Shown one piece after another: positions 1 through 8,291 of a stretch of DNA of 24,708 bases. How positions within the stretch are numbered: the first letter of the stretch is position 1; every line of letters starts with the position of its first letter. The notes beneath the pieces were generated by a model that was not told the DNA's origin, ran no database searches, and saw only the letters and a list, made by a program, of their open reading frames with translations. This DNA is from Oscillospiraceae bacterium (lineage in GTDB: Bacteria > Bacillota_A > Clostridia > Oscillospirales > Oscillospiraceae): the NCBI GenBank assembly GCA_017537045.1, contig JAFYLN010000160.1:1-24708 (forward strand), in the 5' to 3' direction. The translations under genes were made by a program, and so were the position numbers.

Positions 1-188
1 CCAAGGATGTCATTCCGAGGAGGGGCGAAGCCCCGACGTGGGAATCTCCCGGTACGATGTTTGATTTTTCGGCATTTATCGATGGATTGTACCAGGAGAT
101 TGCCACGTCGCTTCGCTCCTCGCAATGACAGTGGTTGTCGGTGGCTGGTTGCGTCGATTTAAATAGAGCGATAAACTGAAATTTGAAA
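1..188. repeat. Mosaic intergenic repeat, copy A (left end outside window)
   Basis: The right end (169-188) carries the terminal motif GATAAACTGAAATTTGAAA, which recurs at the right ends of copies B and C and in diverged form in D and E. Inside, 8-54 and 90-130 are inverted copies of one module (TGTCATT-GAGGAG ... ACGTGG-AATCTCC-GGTA), so the stretch could fold into one long hairpin. The left arm also contains its own small hairpin, GGGGCGAAGCCCC. No coding frame is convincing here. The left terminus is cut by the window edge. Confidence 0.7.
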
Positions 189-213
189 GATACAATAAAA
201 GTTGTCTTTTTTG

Positions 214-242
214 TTGCATTCTATATTCTTTTGGCGTATAAT
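214..242 (+). promoter_or_regulatory. Sigma-A type promoter of the 281-844 gene
   Basis: A -35 box TTGCAT (214-219) and a -10 box TATAAT (237-242) are separated by exactly 17 bases. They lie 26 bases past repeat A and about 40 bases before the start codon. Confidence 0.75.
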
Positions 243-280
243 AACGAAAAGTTGTTTTTCACGCCGAAAGGAGTACCATT

Positions 281-844
281 ATGAAGACCAAAAGAACCAC
301 AATTTTCCTGATCATCTGCGCTTTGCTTTGCGCTGCACTTCTGTTTTCGGTCGTTTCTCTGATTTCTGCCAAATCTGAGGTCAAGGAGCTGGAGGCTGAG
401 ATTCTGGCTCTGGCAGAGGAAAACCAGCAGCTCGTTCTGCTGAACCAGTTGCTGCAGACCCAAATGAGTGGACAGACCGGCGGCAGTCCGGATGGCGATT
501 TCTATTGCGCCCTGAGCATCGATGACTGGTCTCAGAAAAACGGTACTCTGACGGTTGATGCTTTTGCGGAAGCTTTTCTTCCCGTCGGTTCCACAGCAAC
601 CGGCCGGATCGAGCTGTGGCGCGGCAGTGCCGTCATTGCCTCCCAGCCCGTGGCTTTGACCGCCAGCGAAGTAGACGGTGCTTTCGAGGCAGAAGCTTCC
701 CTGTCCTTTAATATTCCCGCCCTCGAAGCAGAAGAGGAGCTGGAACTGTGGCTGATCGTCGAATCCCCCGATATCAACACCCTCTTCACCTGCGGTGCCG
801 GCTGGTACGCAGAAAACGGTCAGTTGATGATCATTGCAGGTTGA
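281..844 (+). CDS. Membrane-anchored coiled-coil protein, unknown function
   Basis: 187 residues. A basic start (MKTKRTT) is followed by one hydrophobic segment at about residues 8-29, which is an uncleaved anchor or a signal peptide. Residues about 30-62 are rich in E, L, A and Q and look like a short coiled coil (for example EVKELEAEILALAEENQQL). The remainder (about 70-187) is an acidic extracellular-looking domain with a beta-rich composition. I recognise no family. The start is fixed by AAAGGAG at 267-273. The gene has its own promoter and a strong terminator, so it is probably monocistronic. Coiled coil plus anchor suggests an envelope-associated protein, but no function is assigned. 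Confidence 0.75.
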   Translation: MKTKRTTIFLIICALLCAALLFSVVSLISAKSEVKELEAEILALAEENQQLVLLNQLLQTQMSGQTGGSPDGDFYCALSIDDWSQKNGTLTVDAFAEAFLPVGSTATGRIELWRGSAVIASQPVALTASEVDGAFEAEASLSFNIPALEAEEELELWLIVESPDINTLFTCGAGWYAENGQLMIIAG

Positions 845-852
845 TAGAAGCT

Positions 853-886
853 GTGCGTTGTCCATCATGGACAGCGCACTCTTTTT
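853..886 (+). terminator. Intrinsic terminator after the 281-844 gene
   Basis: A 12-bp stem (GTGCGTTGTCCA with TGGACAGCGCAC, one G-U pair) and a 3-nt loop are followed by CTTTTT. Confidence 0.85.
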
Positions 887-994
887 ACATCTTTTTGATT
901 TTTGTAGAAATTTACAATTTTCACAAATTTCTGCGCCGAACTTATTTTTTTATGTGAATCCTTATAAAAAGTTCACAATTTTGTATTTTTCGGA

Positions 995-1023
995 TTGATT
1001 TTATGGGAAGTTTGGCATACAAT
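995..1023 (+). promoter_or_regulatory. Promoter of trmL-pgk
   Basis: TTGATT (995-1000), a 17-base spacer and TACAAT (1018-1023). The leader downstream holds a small hairpin (GGGCAG ... CTGCCC, 1028-1050) before the ribosome site GAGGTG. Confidence 0.65.
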
Positions 1024-1083
1024 AGTAGGGCAGTCGGGTGCGGCTGCCCAATTTTCTACCAACCGGTTCCGAGGTGACAGAAC

Positions 1084-1569
1084 ATGCTCCATATTGTGCT
1101 GGTGGAACCTGAGATTCCCCAGAACTGCGGCAATATCGCAAGAACCTGCGCCGCAACGGGGTGTGCGCTTCATCTGATTCGTCCGCTGGGCTTTGACATT
1201 TCCGACAAGGCTGTCAAACGCGCCGGTCTCGACTACTGGCATCTGGTTTCCGTACAGGATTATGAAAATCTGGACGACTTTTTCCGCAGAAATGATGTGC
1301 GCCGGATGTGGTGCCTGTCTACCAAAGCCCCCCGCAGCTATGCGCAGGCAAACTTCGAGGATGGCGATTATCTGTTCTTCGGCAAGGAAACAACAGGTCT
1401 TCCCGAGGATTTTCTGGAAGCGCACCGTGATTACTGCATCCGCATCCCCATGCGCAGCGAAGCGAGAAGCTTGAACTTAAGCAACGCTGTGGCCATCACC
1501 ACATTTGAAGCCCTGCGGCAGTTGGATTTTCCCCACCTGCTGACAGGCGGAAAAATGAAAAGTCAATAA
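1084..1569 (+). CDS. trmL: tRNA (cytidine(34)-2'-O)-methyltransferase
   Basis: 161 residues, the usual length for TrmL, the minimal SpoU/SPOUT methyltransferase. It 2'-O-methylates the wobble nucleotide of tRNA-Leu isoacceptors using S-adenosylmethionine. The trefoil-knot motifs are all visible: an N-terminal block with [18 protein letters not shown] (motif 1), [11 protein letters not shown] (motif 2, about residues 99-109) and a C-terminal block with IPM ... [20 protein letters not shown] (motif 3). GAGGTGACAG precedes the start. pgk follows after 25 bases with no terminator between, so the two are likely cotranscribed. A tRNA-Leu(CAA) also lies in this window (18554-18639). Confidence 0.93.
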   Translation: MLHIVLVEPEIPQNCGNIARTCAATGCALHLIRPLGFDISDKAVKRAGLDYWHLVSVQDYENLDDFFRRNDVRRMWCLSTKAPRSYAQANFEDGDYLFFGKETTGLPEDFLEAHRDYCIRIPMRSEARSLNLSNAVAITTFEALRQLDFPHLLTGGKMKSQ

Positions 1570-1594
1570 TACTTCATTCATGGAGGACATACCA

Positions 1595-2794
1595 ATGAAC
1601 TACAACAAGAAGTCTATCGAAGATATTGAAGTAGCCGGCAAGCGCGTTCTGTGCCGCTGCGACTTCAACGTCCCCATCAAGGGCGGTGTCATCACTTCCG
1701 ACAAGCGCATTGTCGCTGCTCTGCCCACCATCAAGTATCTGATTGAAAACAAGGCAAAGGTCATCCTGTGCTCCCACATGGGTAAGCCCAAGGGCGAGTG
1801 GAAGCCCGAGCTGAGCCTGAAGGTCGTGGCTGCACGCCTGAGCGAGCTGCTGGGTCAGGAAGTCATCATGGCTGCTGACGTTGCTGGCGAGGATGCCAAG
1901 GCAAAGGCCGCTGCGCTGAAGGAAGGCGAGGTCATGCTGCTGGAGAACACCCGTTACATCAAGGGCGAGACCAAGAACGATCCTGAGCTGAGCCGCGATC
2001 TGGCTTCCATGGCTGAAATCTTTGTCAACGACGCTTTCGGTACCGCACACCGCGCCCACTCCTCCACCGCAGGCGTGGCAGACTTCCTGCCCGCTGTTTC
2101 CGGCTATCTGGTTCAGAAGGAAGTTTCCATCATGGGCAAGGCTCTGGCTAACCCCGAGCGTCCTTTCGTTGCCATTCTGGGCGGTGCCAAGGTTTCCGAC
2201 AAGCTGAACGTGATCAATAACCTGCTGGAGAAGGTCGACACACTGATCATCGGCGGCGGCATGGCTTACACCTTCCTGGCTGCCAAGGGCTACGGCATCG
2301 GTACTTCCCTGCTGGATGCTGAAAAGATCGACTATTGCAAGGAAATGATGGCCAAGGCAGAGAGCAAGGGTGTCAACCTGCTGCTGCCCATCGACACTGT
2401 GGTTGCCGCTTCTTTCCCCAACCCCATCGACGGTGAAGTCGAGGTTGAAACTGTTCCTTCCGACGCAATCCCCGCTGATAAGATGGGTCTGGACATCGGC
2501 GAAAAGACCCGTGAGCTGTTTGCTGAAGCTGCCAAGAATGCCAAGACTGTTGTCTGGAACGGCCCCATGGGTGTGTTCGAGAACCCCACTCTGGCAAAGG
2601 GCACCATCGCTGTTGCTCAGGCTCTGGCTGACAGCGATGCAATTACCATTGTTGGCGGCGGCGACTCCGCAGCAGCCTGTGAGCAGCTGGGCTTTGCAAA
2701 TGCCATCACCCACATCTCCACCGGCGGCGGTGCTTCTCTGGAATTCCTGGAAGGCCTGGAGCTTCCCGGTATCGCTTGCCTGCAGGATAAGTAA
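1595..2794 (+). CDS. pgk: Phosphoglycerate kinase
   Basis: 399 residues, the standard length. It transfers phosphate from 1,3-bisphosphoglycerate to ADP in cytosolic glycolysis. Visible motifs: RCDFNVP near the N-terminus, the substrate-binding [33 protein letters not shown], the nucleotide-binding [10 protein letters not shown] and GGGDSAAA, and the C-terminal [13 protein letters not shown]. An in-frame ATG at 1580 exists, but GGAGG (1582-1586) overlaps it and sits 8 bases before the ATG at 1595, so 1595 is chosen. It follows trmL closely and precedes tpiA by 206 bases that hold a hairpin repeat. Codon use is strongly biased, as expected for a highly expressed gene. Confidence 0.97.
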   Translation: MNYNKKSIEDIEVAGKRVLCRCDFNVPIKGGVITSDKRIVAALPTIKYLIENKAKVILCSHMGKPKGEWKPELSLKVVAARLSELLGQEVIMAADVAGEDAKAKAAALKEGEVMLLENTRYIKGETKNDPELSRDLASMAEIFVNDAFGTAHRAHSSTAGVADFLPAVSGYLVQKEVSIMGKALANPERPFVAILGGAKVSDKLNVINNLLEKVDTLIIGGGMAYTFLAAKGYGIGTSLLDAEKIDYCKEMMAKAESKGVNLLLPIDTVVAASFPNPIDGEVEVETVPSDAIPADKMGLDIGEKTRELFAEAAKNAKTVVWNGPMGVFENPTLAKGTIAVAQALADSDAITIVGGGDSAAACEQLGFANAITHISTGGGASLEFLEGLELPGIACLQDK

Positions 2795-2813
2795 TTTTTG
2801 ACCGTGTGAAAAT

Positions 2814-2933
2814 GCCCCCTTGCGTAAAGGGGGCTGTCACGCGGACAGCGTGACTGGGAAATTGACAATCCCTCCGGCCTTTCAGGCCACCTCCCTTTAC
2901 ACAAGGGAGGCTTCGGCGCTCCCGCGCCAGTGC
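2814..2933. repeat. Hairpin-rich intergenic cassette between pgk and tpiA
   Basis: Four successive inverted repeats: GCCCCC...GGGGGC (2814-2834), GTCACGC...GCGTGAC, GGCCT...AGGCC and CCTCCC...GGGAGG (2890-2910). The two outer hairpins carry related loops (TTGCGTAAA and TTTACACAA), as if they were inverted copies of one unit. No T-run follows, so this is unlikely to be a simple terminator. It does not share the ends of repeats A-E and occurs once here. Confidence 0.6.
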
Positions 2934-3000
2934 GACCATCCAAACTTGAATTTGAATACCACATCGATTTCGATGCGTACATAATAAGGAGAAACGAATT

Positions 3001-3780
3001 ATGAACAGAAAATACCGTAAGACCGTCATTGCCGGTAACTGGAAGATGAACAAGACCCCCTCCGAAACCAAGGAGTTTATGACGAACCTGAAGGCCATCA
3101 TGCCCAAGGGCCGCTGGTGCGATGTCGCTCTGTGCGTTCCCGCTGTCTGCATCCCCGCTGCTGTCCGCGCCATGCGTGAGACCCGCGTGGGCATCGGTGC
3201 TGAGAACTGCAACGCCAAGGCATCCGGCGCTTACACCGGCGAAATCGCTACCAATATGCTGGTTGACGCAGGCTGCAAGTACGTCATCATTGGCCACTCC
3301 GAACGCCGTGAAATGTACGGCGAGACCGATGCAGATGTCAATGCAAAGGTTCTGGCCGCTCTGGACGCAGGTCTGATCCCCATTATGTGCTGCGGCGAGA
3401 CTCTGGCACAGCGTGAGGCAGGCGTTACCGCTGAGCACATCACCATGCAGATCAAGCTGGGTCTGGCCGGCGTTCCCGAAGAGAAGATCCGCAAGGTCAT
3501 TATCGCTTACGAACCCATCTGGGCTATTGGCACTGGTTTGACTGCTACCCCTGAGCAGGCTGAGGAAGTCTGCGAGATGATCCGCTCCGTTGTCCGCAAG
3601 CTGTACTCCTCCAAGAACGCCCGTGCAATCTCCATCCTGTACGGCGGTTCCATGAACGAGAAGAACGCTTTCGAGCTGCTGGCTCAGCCCGATATCGACG
3701 GCGGCCTGATTGGCGGCGCTTCTCTGGTTCCCGAGAAGTTCGTCAAAATCATCGAAGCTGCTAACCAGCCCACTGTGTAA
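3001..3780 (+). CDS. tpiA: Triosephosphate isomerase
   Basis: 259 residues, close to the usual 250. It interconverts dihydroxyacetone phosphate and glyceraldehyde 3-phosphate. The active site is complete: N13 and K15 in AGNWKMNK, H99 in IIGHSERR, E171 in AYEPIWAIGTG (which includes the mobile loop) and the phosphate-binding YGGSMN and GGLIGGASL. AAGGAG lies 8 bases before the ATG. It lies downstream of pgk in the same direction. Readthrough across the repeat cassette or a separate promoter near 2945-2985 are both possible; I see no good promoter match there. Confidence 0.97.
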   Translation: MNRKYRKTVIAGNWKMNKTPSETKEFMTNLKAIMPKGRWCDVALCVPAVCIPAAVRAMRETRVGIGAENCNAKASGAYTGEIATNMLVDAGCKYVIIGHSERREMYGETDADVNAKVLAALDAGLIPIMCCGETLAQREAGVTAEHITMQIKLGLAGVPEEKIRKVIIAYEPIWAIGTGLTATPEQAEEVCEMIRSVVRKLYSSKNARAISILYGGSMNEKNAFELLAQPDIDGGLIGGASLVPEKFVKIIEAANQPTV

Positions 3781-3794
3781 TTTCAAATCAATCA

Positions 3795-3824
3795 GGGCAG
3801 CCTGCTTCTAGGCTGCCCTTTTTT
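3795..3824 (+). terminator. Intrinsic terminator after tpiA
   Basis: GGGCAGCCT, a 6-nt loop and AGGCTGCCC, then TTTTTT. It closes the glycolytic unit. Confidence 0.9.
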
Positions 3825-3830
3825 AAACTA

Positions 3831-3941
3831 TTGCGTTTCAAATTGATGTTTATCACACCATGCAGCGTGGATAACGTAGGGGCGGCGACCCGCCGCCCCT
3901 ACATTCATAACCGGAACAGAACGATAAACTGAAATTTGAAA
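3831..3941. repeat. Mosaic intergenic repeat, copy B
   Basis: The ends are imperfect inverted repeats: TTTCAAATTGATGTTTATC (3836-3854) and GATAAACTGAAATTTGAAA (3923-3941). The centre is a perfect 12-bp palindrome arm pair, GTAGGGGCGGCG-acc-CGCCGCCCCTAC (3876-3902). It has no reading frame and starts 7 bases behind the tpiA terminator T-run. Its left half matches the reverse complement of the right half of copy D (13796-13857). Confidence 0.8.
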
Positions 3942-3960
3942 TTCTATGTGAGGTATTTCT

Positions 3961-4995
3961 ATGGAAACCCTGTTTTTATCCGCAAATGATCCGCTTTGTG
4001 CAGAAACGGCGGCAAATATTATCAAAAACGGCGGCCTGGTGGCAATCCCCACGGAAACAGTTTACGGTCTGGGTGCCAATGGTCTGGACGAAAGCGCGGT
4101 CATGAAAATTTTCGAGGCCAAGGGGCGTCCGCAGGACAATCCGCTGATCCTGCACATTGCCGGCGCAGAACAGATTGAAGAATTCGCCCATCATATTCCC
4201 CGCAGTGCCTATGATCTGGCGGAGAAATTCTGGCCGGGTCCTCTGACCATTATCCTGCCCGCCCGTGATTTTATTCCCAGGCGCACCACCGGCGGACTGA
4301 ACACCGTTGGTCTGCGCTGCCCCGACTGCGGGATCACCCGGGAGATCATCCGCCTGTCCGACGTGCCTATTGCTGCCCCCTCTGCCAACATTTCCGGCAA
4401 GCCCTCCACCACCACTGCGGAACATGTACGCCACGATCACGACGGTAAGATCGATGCCATCGTGGACGGCGGTGCCTGCCGCGTGGGTGTGGAATCTACC
4501 ATCGTGGATCTGACAGAGTGCCGTCCCCGTCTGCTGCGTCCCGGCGGGATCGGTCCTGAGGAATTGATGGAAGTGCTGGGTGATCTGGTGGTGGACAAGG
4601 CTGTCACCGCCCAGATCGATACCGACGAGGTGGTCAAGGCTCCCGGCATGAAATACAAGCACTACGCACCCCAGAGCGAGGTGGTCATCGTGGGCGGCAG
4701 CCGGGAAAAAGCCGCCCAGTACATCCGCGCCCATTTTGAGCCCGGTGACCGGGTGCTGTGCTTTGAAGAGGAGCTGCCCCTGTATGACGGCTGCAATCCC
4801 CTGTCCTACGGTCAGGAAGCCGATGTGAACACCCTTTCCGCCGGACTTTTTGCCGCCCTGCGGGAGCTGGACGATCCCAGTATCCATCAGGTCTACGCCC
4901 GCTGTCCTGTGGGCGGCGGTGTGGCCTACGCGGTGCAGAACCGGCTGAAAAAGGCCGCCGCCTTCCACATTGTGGACGCAGAGGAAGAATTATGA
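3961..4995 (+). CDS. Threonylcarbamoyl-AMP synthase, Sua5/YwlC type
   Basis: 344 residues, matching two-domain Sua5/YwlC rather than short TsaC/YrdC. It makes threonylcarbamoyl-AMP from threonine, bicarbonate and ATP, the first step of the t6A37 modification of ANN-decoding tRNAs. The N-terminal YrdC domain (about 10-200) shows PTETVYGLG, KGRPQDNPLILH and APSANISGKPSTT. The C-terminal Sua5 domain (about 215-340) begins after the linker APGMKYKHYAP, a typical Sua5 sequence. GTGAGG precedes the ATG. The stop overlaps the coaE start by 4 bases, which indicates translational coupling. Repeat B lies immediately upstream and I see no clear promoter outside it. Confidence 0.93.
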   Translation: METLFLSANDPLCAETAANIIKNGGLVAIPTETVYGLGANGLDESAVMKIFEAKGRPQDNPLILHIAGAEQIEEFAHHIPRSAYDLAEKFWPGPLTIILPARDFIPRRTTGGLNTVGLRCPDCGITREIIRLSDVPIAAPSANISGKPSTTTAEHVRHDHDGKIDAIVDGGACRVGVESTIVDLTECRPRLLRPGGIGPEELMEVLGDLVVDKAVTAQIDTDEVVKAPGMKYKHYAPQSEVVIVGGSREKAAQYIRAHFEPGDRVLCFEEELPLYDGCNPLSYGQEADVNTLSAGLFAALRELDDPSIHQVYARCPVGGGVAYAVQNRLKKAAAFHIVDAEEEL

Positions 4996-5579
4996 TCATC
5001 GGTATTACCGGCGGCACCGGCTGCGGCAAGACTACCCTGCTGAATCTGATCGCTGCGCGCGGTGGTCTGATTCTGGATTGCGATGCCATCTACCATAAGC
5101 TGCTGCTTTCTGACAAAGAAATGCTTACTGCCATCAATGACCGTTTTCCCGGCGTTGTGAAAAACGGCGCGCTGAACCGCAAAAAGTTAGGAGCAATTGT
5201 CTTTGCTGATAAAATTGCCCTGCTGCACTTGAACCGCATCACGCACGCAGCAGTCAAAGCAGAAGTACTGCGCCGTTTGGAAACGGCACCGCAGCTCACC
5301 GCGATTGATGCCATCGGCCTGTTTGAAGGCGGTCTTGCGCAGCTTTGCGATGTCACTGTTGCCGTCACTGCGCCGGAGGAAGAACGTGTCAACCGGCTCA
5401 TGGCACGCGATAATATTTCCGAGGAATATGCCCGCAGCCGCATCCATGCCCAGCATGAAGAAGGCTGGTTTCGGGAAAGATGTGATTATGTGCTTGAAAA
5501 TGCCGGAGAATTAGATGCGTTCCGTGCGAATTGTCTTGCATTTTTGGCTCGTCTGGGTATAATGAAAGAAAATGAATAA
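4992..5579 (+). CDS. coaE: Dephospho-CoA kinase
   Basis: 195 residues, usual length. It catalyses the last step of coenzyme A synthesis, ATP-dependent 3'-phosphorylation of dephospho-CoA. The P-loop is at residues 5-14 (TGGTGCGKTT); the family usually has GKS and here it is GKT. LDCDAIYHKLL matches the substrate-binding D-x-D segment, LNRITHAAV the usual LN-I-HP block (the Pro is replaced by Ala), and RVNRLMARDNISEEYARSRI the lid with its arginines. The start overlaps the preceding sua5 stop (ATGA), with GAGGAAG as ribosome site inside sua5. The aminopeptidase follows after 13 bases. Confidence 0.92.
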   Translation: MIIGITGGTGCGKTTLLNLIAARGGLILDCDAIYHKLLLSDKEMLTAINDRFPGVVKNGALNRKKLGAIVFADKIALLHLNRITHAAVKAEVLRRLETAPQLTAIDAIGLFEGGLAQLCDVTVAVTAPEEERVNRLMARDNISEEYARSRIHAQHEEGWFRERCDYVLENAGELDAFRANCLAFLARLGIMKENE

Positions 5580-5592
5580 AGGAGCATGAATT

Positions 5593-6978
5593 ATGACCAC
5601 TGAAGAACTGCGTGAAAAACTGTTCGCCGCCCCCAAGAACGGCTACGCCCGCATCAGCGCCGACCAGAGAGCCGAAATGGAAAGCTACTGCAAGCGCTAC
5701 ATGGCATTTATGGATGCTGCCAAGACGGAGCGGGAAGCCACCGCATGGGCCATCGCTGAGGCCGAAAAGAACGGCTTCAAGCCCTTTGCTCCAGGCATCA
5801 CCGCCCAGCCCGGCGAAAAATACTACTACAACTGCCGCGGCAAGGCCATTGCCCTGGCTGTTATCGGCACCGAGTCTCTGGCAAACGGTGCCAACATCTG
5901 TGCCGCCCACGTCGATTCTCCCCGTATGGATCTGAAGCCCAATCCCCTGTACGAGGATTCTGAAATCGCCTACTTCAAGACCCATTACTATGGTGGCATC
6001 AAGAAGTACCAGTGGGTCACTGTACCGCTGGCTCTGCATGGCGTTGTCTACCGCAAGGATGGCACCGTTGTCACCGTCACCATCGGCGAAGATGATTCCG
6101 ATCCCGTTCTGATGGTCTCCGACCTGCTGATCCACCTGTCTGCAGACCAGATGCAAAAAACTGCTTCCAAGGTCATCGCAGCCGAGCAGTTGAACGTCAT
6201 TCTCGGCACCGAGCCGCTGGAGGGTGACGGTGCTGACCTCGTCAAGCTGAACGTTATGAAGTTCCTGAACGAAAAGTACGGTCTGATCGAGGAGGATTTC
6301 CTGTCTGCCGAGCTGACCATCGTCCCCGCCGGAAAGTGCCGCGAGGTAGGCTTTGACCGCAGCCTGATCACCGCCTACGGCCACGACGACCGCGTCTGCG
6401 CTTATGCCGAGCTGGAAGCCCTGTTCACCATTTCCACTCCCAGAAAGACCGCAGTCTGCATTTTGGCTGACAAGGAAGAAATCGGCTCCGTGGGCATTTC
6501 CGGTATGCAGAGCCAGTATTTTGAGCATTTTATGGGCGGCTTGTGTGACGCGCAGGGTGTAAAGCTCTTCGACTGCTTCGCTAACTCCTTCTGCCTGAGT
6601 GCCGACGTTTCCAACGCCTACGATCCCAACTTCGCAGAGACCTGCGACAAGCGCAACAACTCCCTGCTCAACTATGGTGTTTCCATTTGCAAGTACACCG
6701 GCCGCGGCGGCAAGGGTGGTGCATCCGATGCCTCCGCTGAGGTCATGGGTCATATCCGCAGCACTTTGGACAATGCCGGTGTCATCTGGCAGATCGCCAC
6801 GCTGGGCAAGGTCGATCAGGGCGGCGGCGGCACCGTTGCTGCCTATATGGCAAACCGTAACATCCAGACTGTGGATGCCGGTGTGCCTGTGCTGAATATG
6901 CATGCACCTGCCGAGCTGGTTTCCAAGCTGGATTGCTACGAGACCATGCTGGCCTGCAAGGCTGTGTATCTGGCTTAA
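5593..6978 (+). CDS. M18 family zinc aminopeptidase
   Basis: 461 residues, in the range of bacterial M18 (aspartyl/leucyl aminopeptidase I) enzymes. It is a cytosolic di-zinc enzyme releasing N-terminal residues from peptides. Metal ligands and catalytic residues are visible: H106 in AAHVDSPR, D265 in GHDDRVCAY, E295/E296 in DKEEIGS, D338 in SADVSNAYDP and H437 in NMHAPAE. AAAGGAG precedes the ATG. It is the third gene of the sua5-coaE unit and is closed by a strong terminator. Substrate preference cannot be told from the sequence. Confidence 0.94.
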   Translation: MTTEELREKLFAAPKNGYARISADQRAEMESYCKRYMAFMDAAKTEREATAWAIAEAEKNGFKPFAPGITAQPGEKYYYNCRGKAIALAVIGTESLANGANICAAHVDSPRMDLKPNPLYEDSEIAYFKTHYYGGIKKYQWVTVPLALHGVVYRKDGTVVTVTIGEDDSDPVLMVSDLLIHLSADQMQKTASKVIAAEQLNVILGTEPLEGDGADLVKLNVMKFLNEKYGLIEEDFLSAELTIVPAGKCREVGFDRSLITAYGHDDRVCAYAELEALFTISTPRKTAVCILADKEEIGSVGISGMQSQYFEHFMGGLCDAQGVKLFDCFANSFCLSADVSNAYDPNFAETCDKRNNSLLNYGVSICKYTGRGGKGGASDASAEVMGHIRSTLDNAGVIWQIATLGKVDQGGGGTVAAYMANRNIQTVDAGVPVLNMHAPAELVSKLDCYETMLACKAVYLA

Positions 6979-6993
6979 ATTCAGACCTCCAAA

Positions 6994-7019
6994 GGGACGG
7001 CAATCGCCGTCCCTTTTTT
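6994..7019 (+). terminator. Intrinsic terminator of the sua5-coaE-M18 operon
   Basis: GGGACGGC, loop AATC, GCCGTCCC, then TTTTTT. Confidence 0.92.
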
Positions 7020-7268
7020 GCGTAAATTGCAGTTTATCACACACTTGAAAATTTGAATTGTCGCCCCATTGGGGCGACAGCATCCTGCGGATGCGGGGGA
7101 TACGGATTGCCACGTCGCTTCGCTCCTCGCAATGACATGTTTTTTGAGCGGCACAATGTTGCGAATTCGCCGAAAACCAATGTGAATACGTTAAACTCTA
7201 CCGCACGGGCGGCTGATAGCCGCCCCTACATTCATTATTGAAACAGCGCGATAAACTGAAATTTGAAA
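7018..7268. repeat. Mosaic intergenic repeat, copy C (longest complete copy)
   Basis: The left end TTGCGTAAATTGCAGTTTATC starts inside the terminator T-run and resembles the left end of copy B. The right end GATAAACTGAAATTTGAAA (7250-7268) is identical to those of A and B. Internal modules in order: palindrome TGTCGCCCCATTGGGGCGA (from 7059), GCATC...GATGC (7080-7094), a module at 7104-7136 shared with A and E, a segment 7153-7229 shared in inverted order with D, and the palindrome GGGCGGCT-gat-AGCCGCCC (7207-7225). No reading frame is seen. Confidence 0.8.
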
Positions 7269-7379
7269 TTGACCATCACGGTCTTTGTATATGTTGTCAC
7301 ACTTTACCAAACTAAAGTTTTAAACTGTCGAGCAGCTTTGTACATTCTACCAAATGTTATAAAAACGTGAAATTTCCTC

Positions 7380-7408
7380 TTTACTTCTTTAGCGAATTAA
7401 AGTATAAT
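7380..7408 (+). promoter_or_regulatory. Promoter of the amino-acid ABC importer operon
   Basis: TTTACT (7380-7385), 17 bases, TATAAT (7403-7408), about 50 bases before the first ATG. The 7269-7379 stretch upstream is AT-rich and non-coding. It holds a small dyad, ACTTT...AAAGT, but nothing I can name. Confidence 0.75.
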
Positions 7409-7458
7409 CCAATCATCAAACAACTCCCCCAACCGGGAAATAGAAAGGAAGTACAATT

Positions 7459-8253
7459 ATGAAAAAGCTGTTCACTCTGATCCTCGCCACTCTGATGGTC
7501 GCAATCCTCTTCGCTGCCTGCGGCGCTCCTGCTGATGCTCCTACCGTCGTTGTAGGTTACACGCTCTACGAACCCATGAACTACCTTGATGAAAACGGCA
7601 AGCTGATCGGTTACGACACCGAGCTGGCAGAAGCAGTCTTCGGCAAGCTGGGCTATCAGGTCGTCTTCCAGGAGATCGACTGGAGCAGCAAGTACACCGA
7701 TCTGAACTCCGGCACCATCGACTGCGTCTGGAACGGTTTTACCTGCAACACCGCTGACAAGGAAGACGGTATTCTCCGCAGCGAAAAGGTGGACTTCTCC
7801 TATAACTACATGGAGAACCGTCAGGTCATCATCGCCAAGGCCGATGCCGGCATCGCCTCCGCTGCCGACCTGAACGGCAAGCTGGCAGCTGTGGAAAGCG
7901 GCTCTGCCGGTGAAGGCTATGCTGCCACCTTTGAAGGTGTCACCATCAAGGGCTTCCTGAAGCAGACTGACTGCCTGTTCGAAGTCAATGCAGGCACCGC
8001 TGATTTCGCAGTTCTGGACGCACAGCTGGCAAAGTCTTACGCAGGCAAGGGTGACTATGCAAACATCGTCATTGTTGATGACCTGTCCAGCGATGTGGAA
8101 TACTACGCCATCGGCTTTAAGAAGGGCAGCGAACTGACCGCCAAGGTCAACGGCGCGCTGGAAGAACTGGCTGCTGACGGCACTATCGCAAAGCTCGCTG
8201 AAAAGTACGCTGTTGCCAACACCGCCATCACCGACTTCTCCGACCAGAAGTAA
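7459..8253 (+). CDS. Amino-acid ABC transporter substrate-binding lipoprotein
   Basis: 264 residues, family SBP_bac_3 (polar amino-acid binding proteins). The signal peptide is MKKLFTLILATLMVAILFAA with a lipobox (LFAAC), so C21 would be lipidated and the protein held on the outer face of the membrane. The mature part opens with VVVGYTLYEPMNYLDENGKL, the typical start of this fold, followed by GYDTELAEAVFGKLGYQVVF and the WNGFTCNTADKE segment. AAAGGAAG is the ribosome site. Permease and ATPase follow, giving a complete importer. The ligand cannot be fixed from sequence; cystine, glutamine or another polar amino acid are all possible. Confidence 0.93.
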   Translation: MKKLFTLILATLMVAILFAACGAPADAPTVVVGYTLYEPMNYLDENGKLIGYDTELAEAVFGKLGYQVVFQEIDWSSKYTDLNSGTIDCVWNGFTCNTADKEDGILRSEKVDFSYNYMENRQVIIAKADAGIASAADLNGKLAAVESGSAGEGYAATFEGVTIKGFLKQTDCLFEVNAGTADFAVLDAQLAKSYAGKGDYANIVIVDDLSSDVEYYAIGFKKGSELTAKVNGALEELAADGTIAKLAEKYAVANTAITDFSDQK

Positions 8254-8291
8254 TCCACAGTACATAAAAATACATTTTTGGAGAATATGCC

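Noticed and set aside
1580..1594. Upstream ATG at 1580 as the pgk start.
   Set aside because: The GGAGG ribosome site overlaps it and is correctly spaced for the ATG at 1595.
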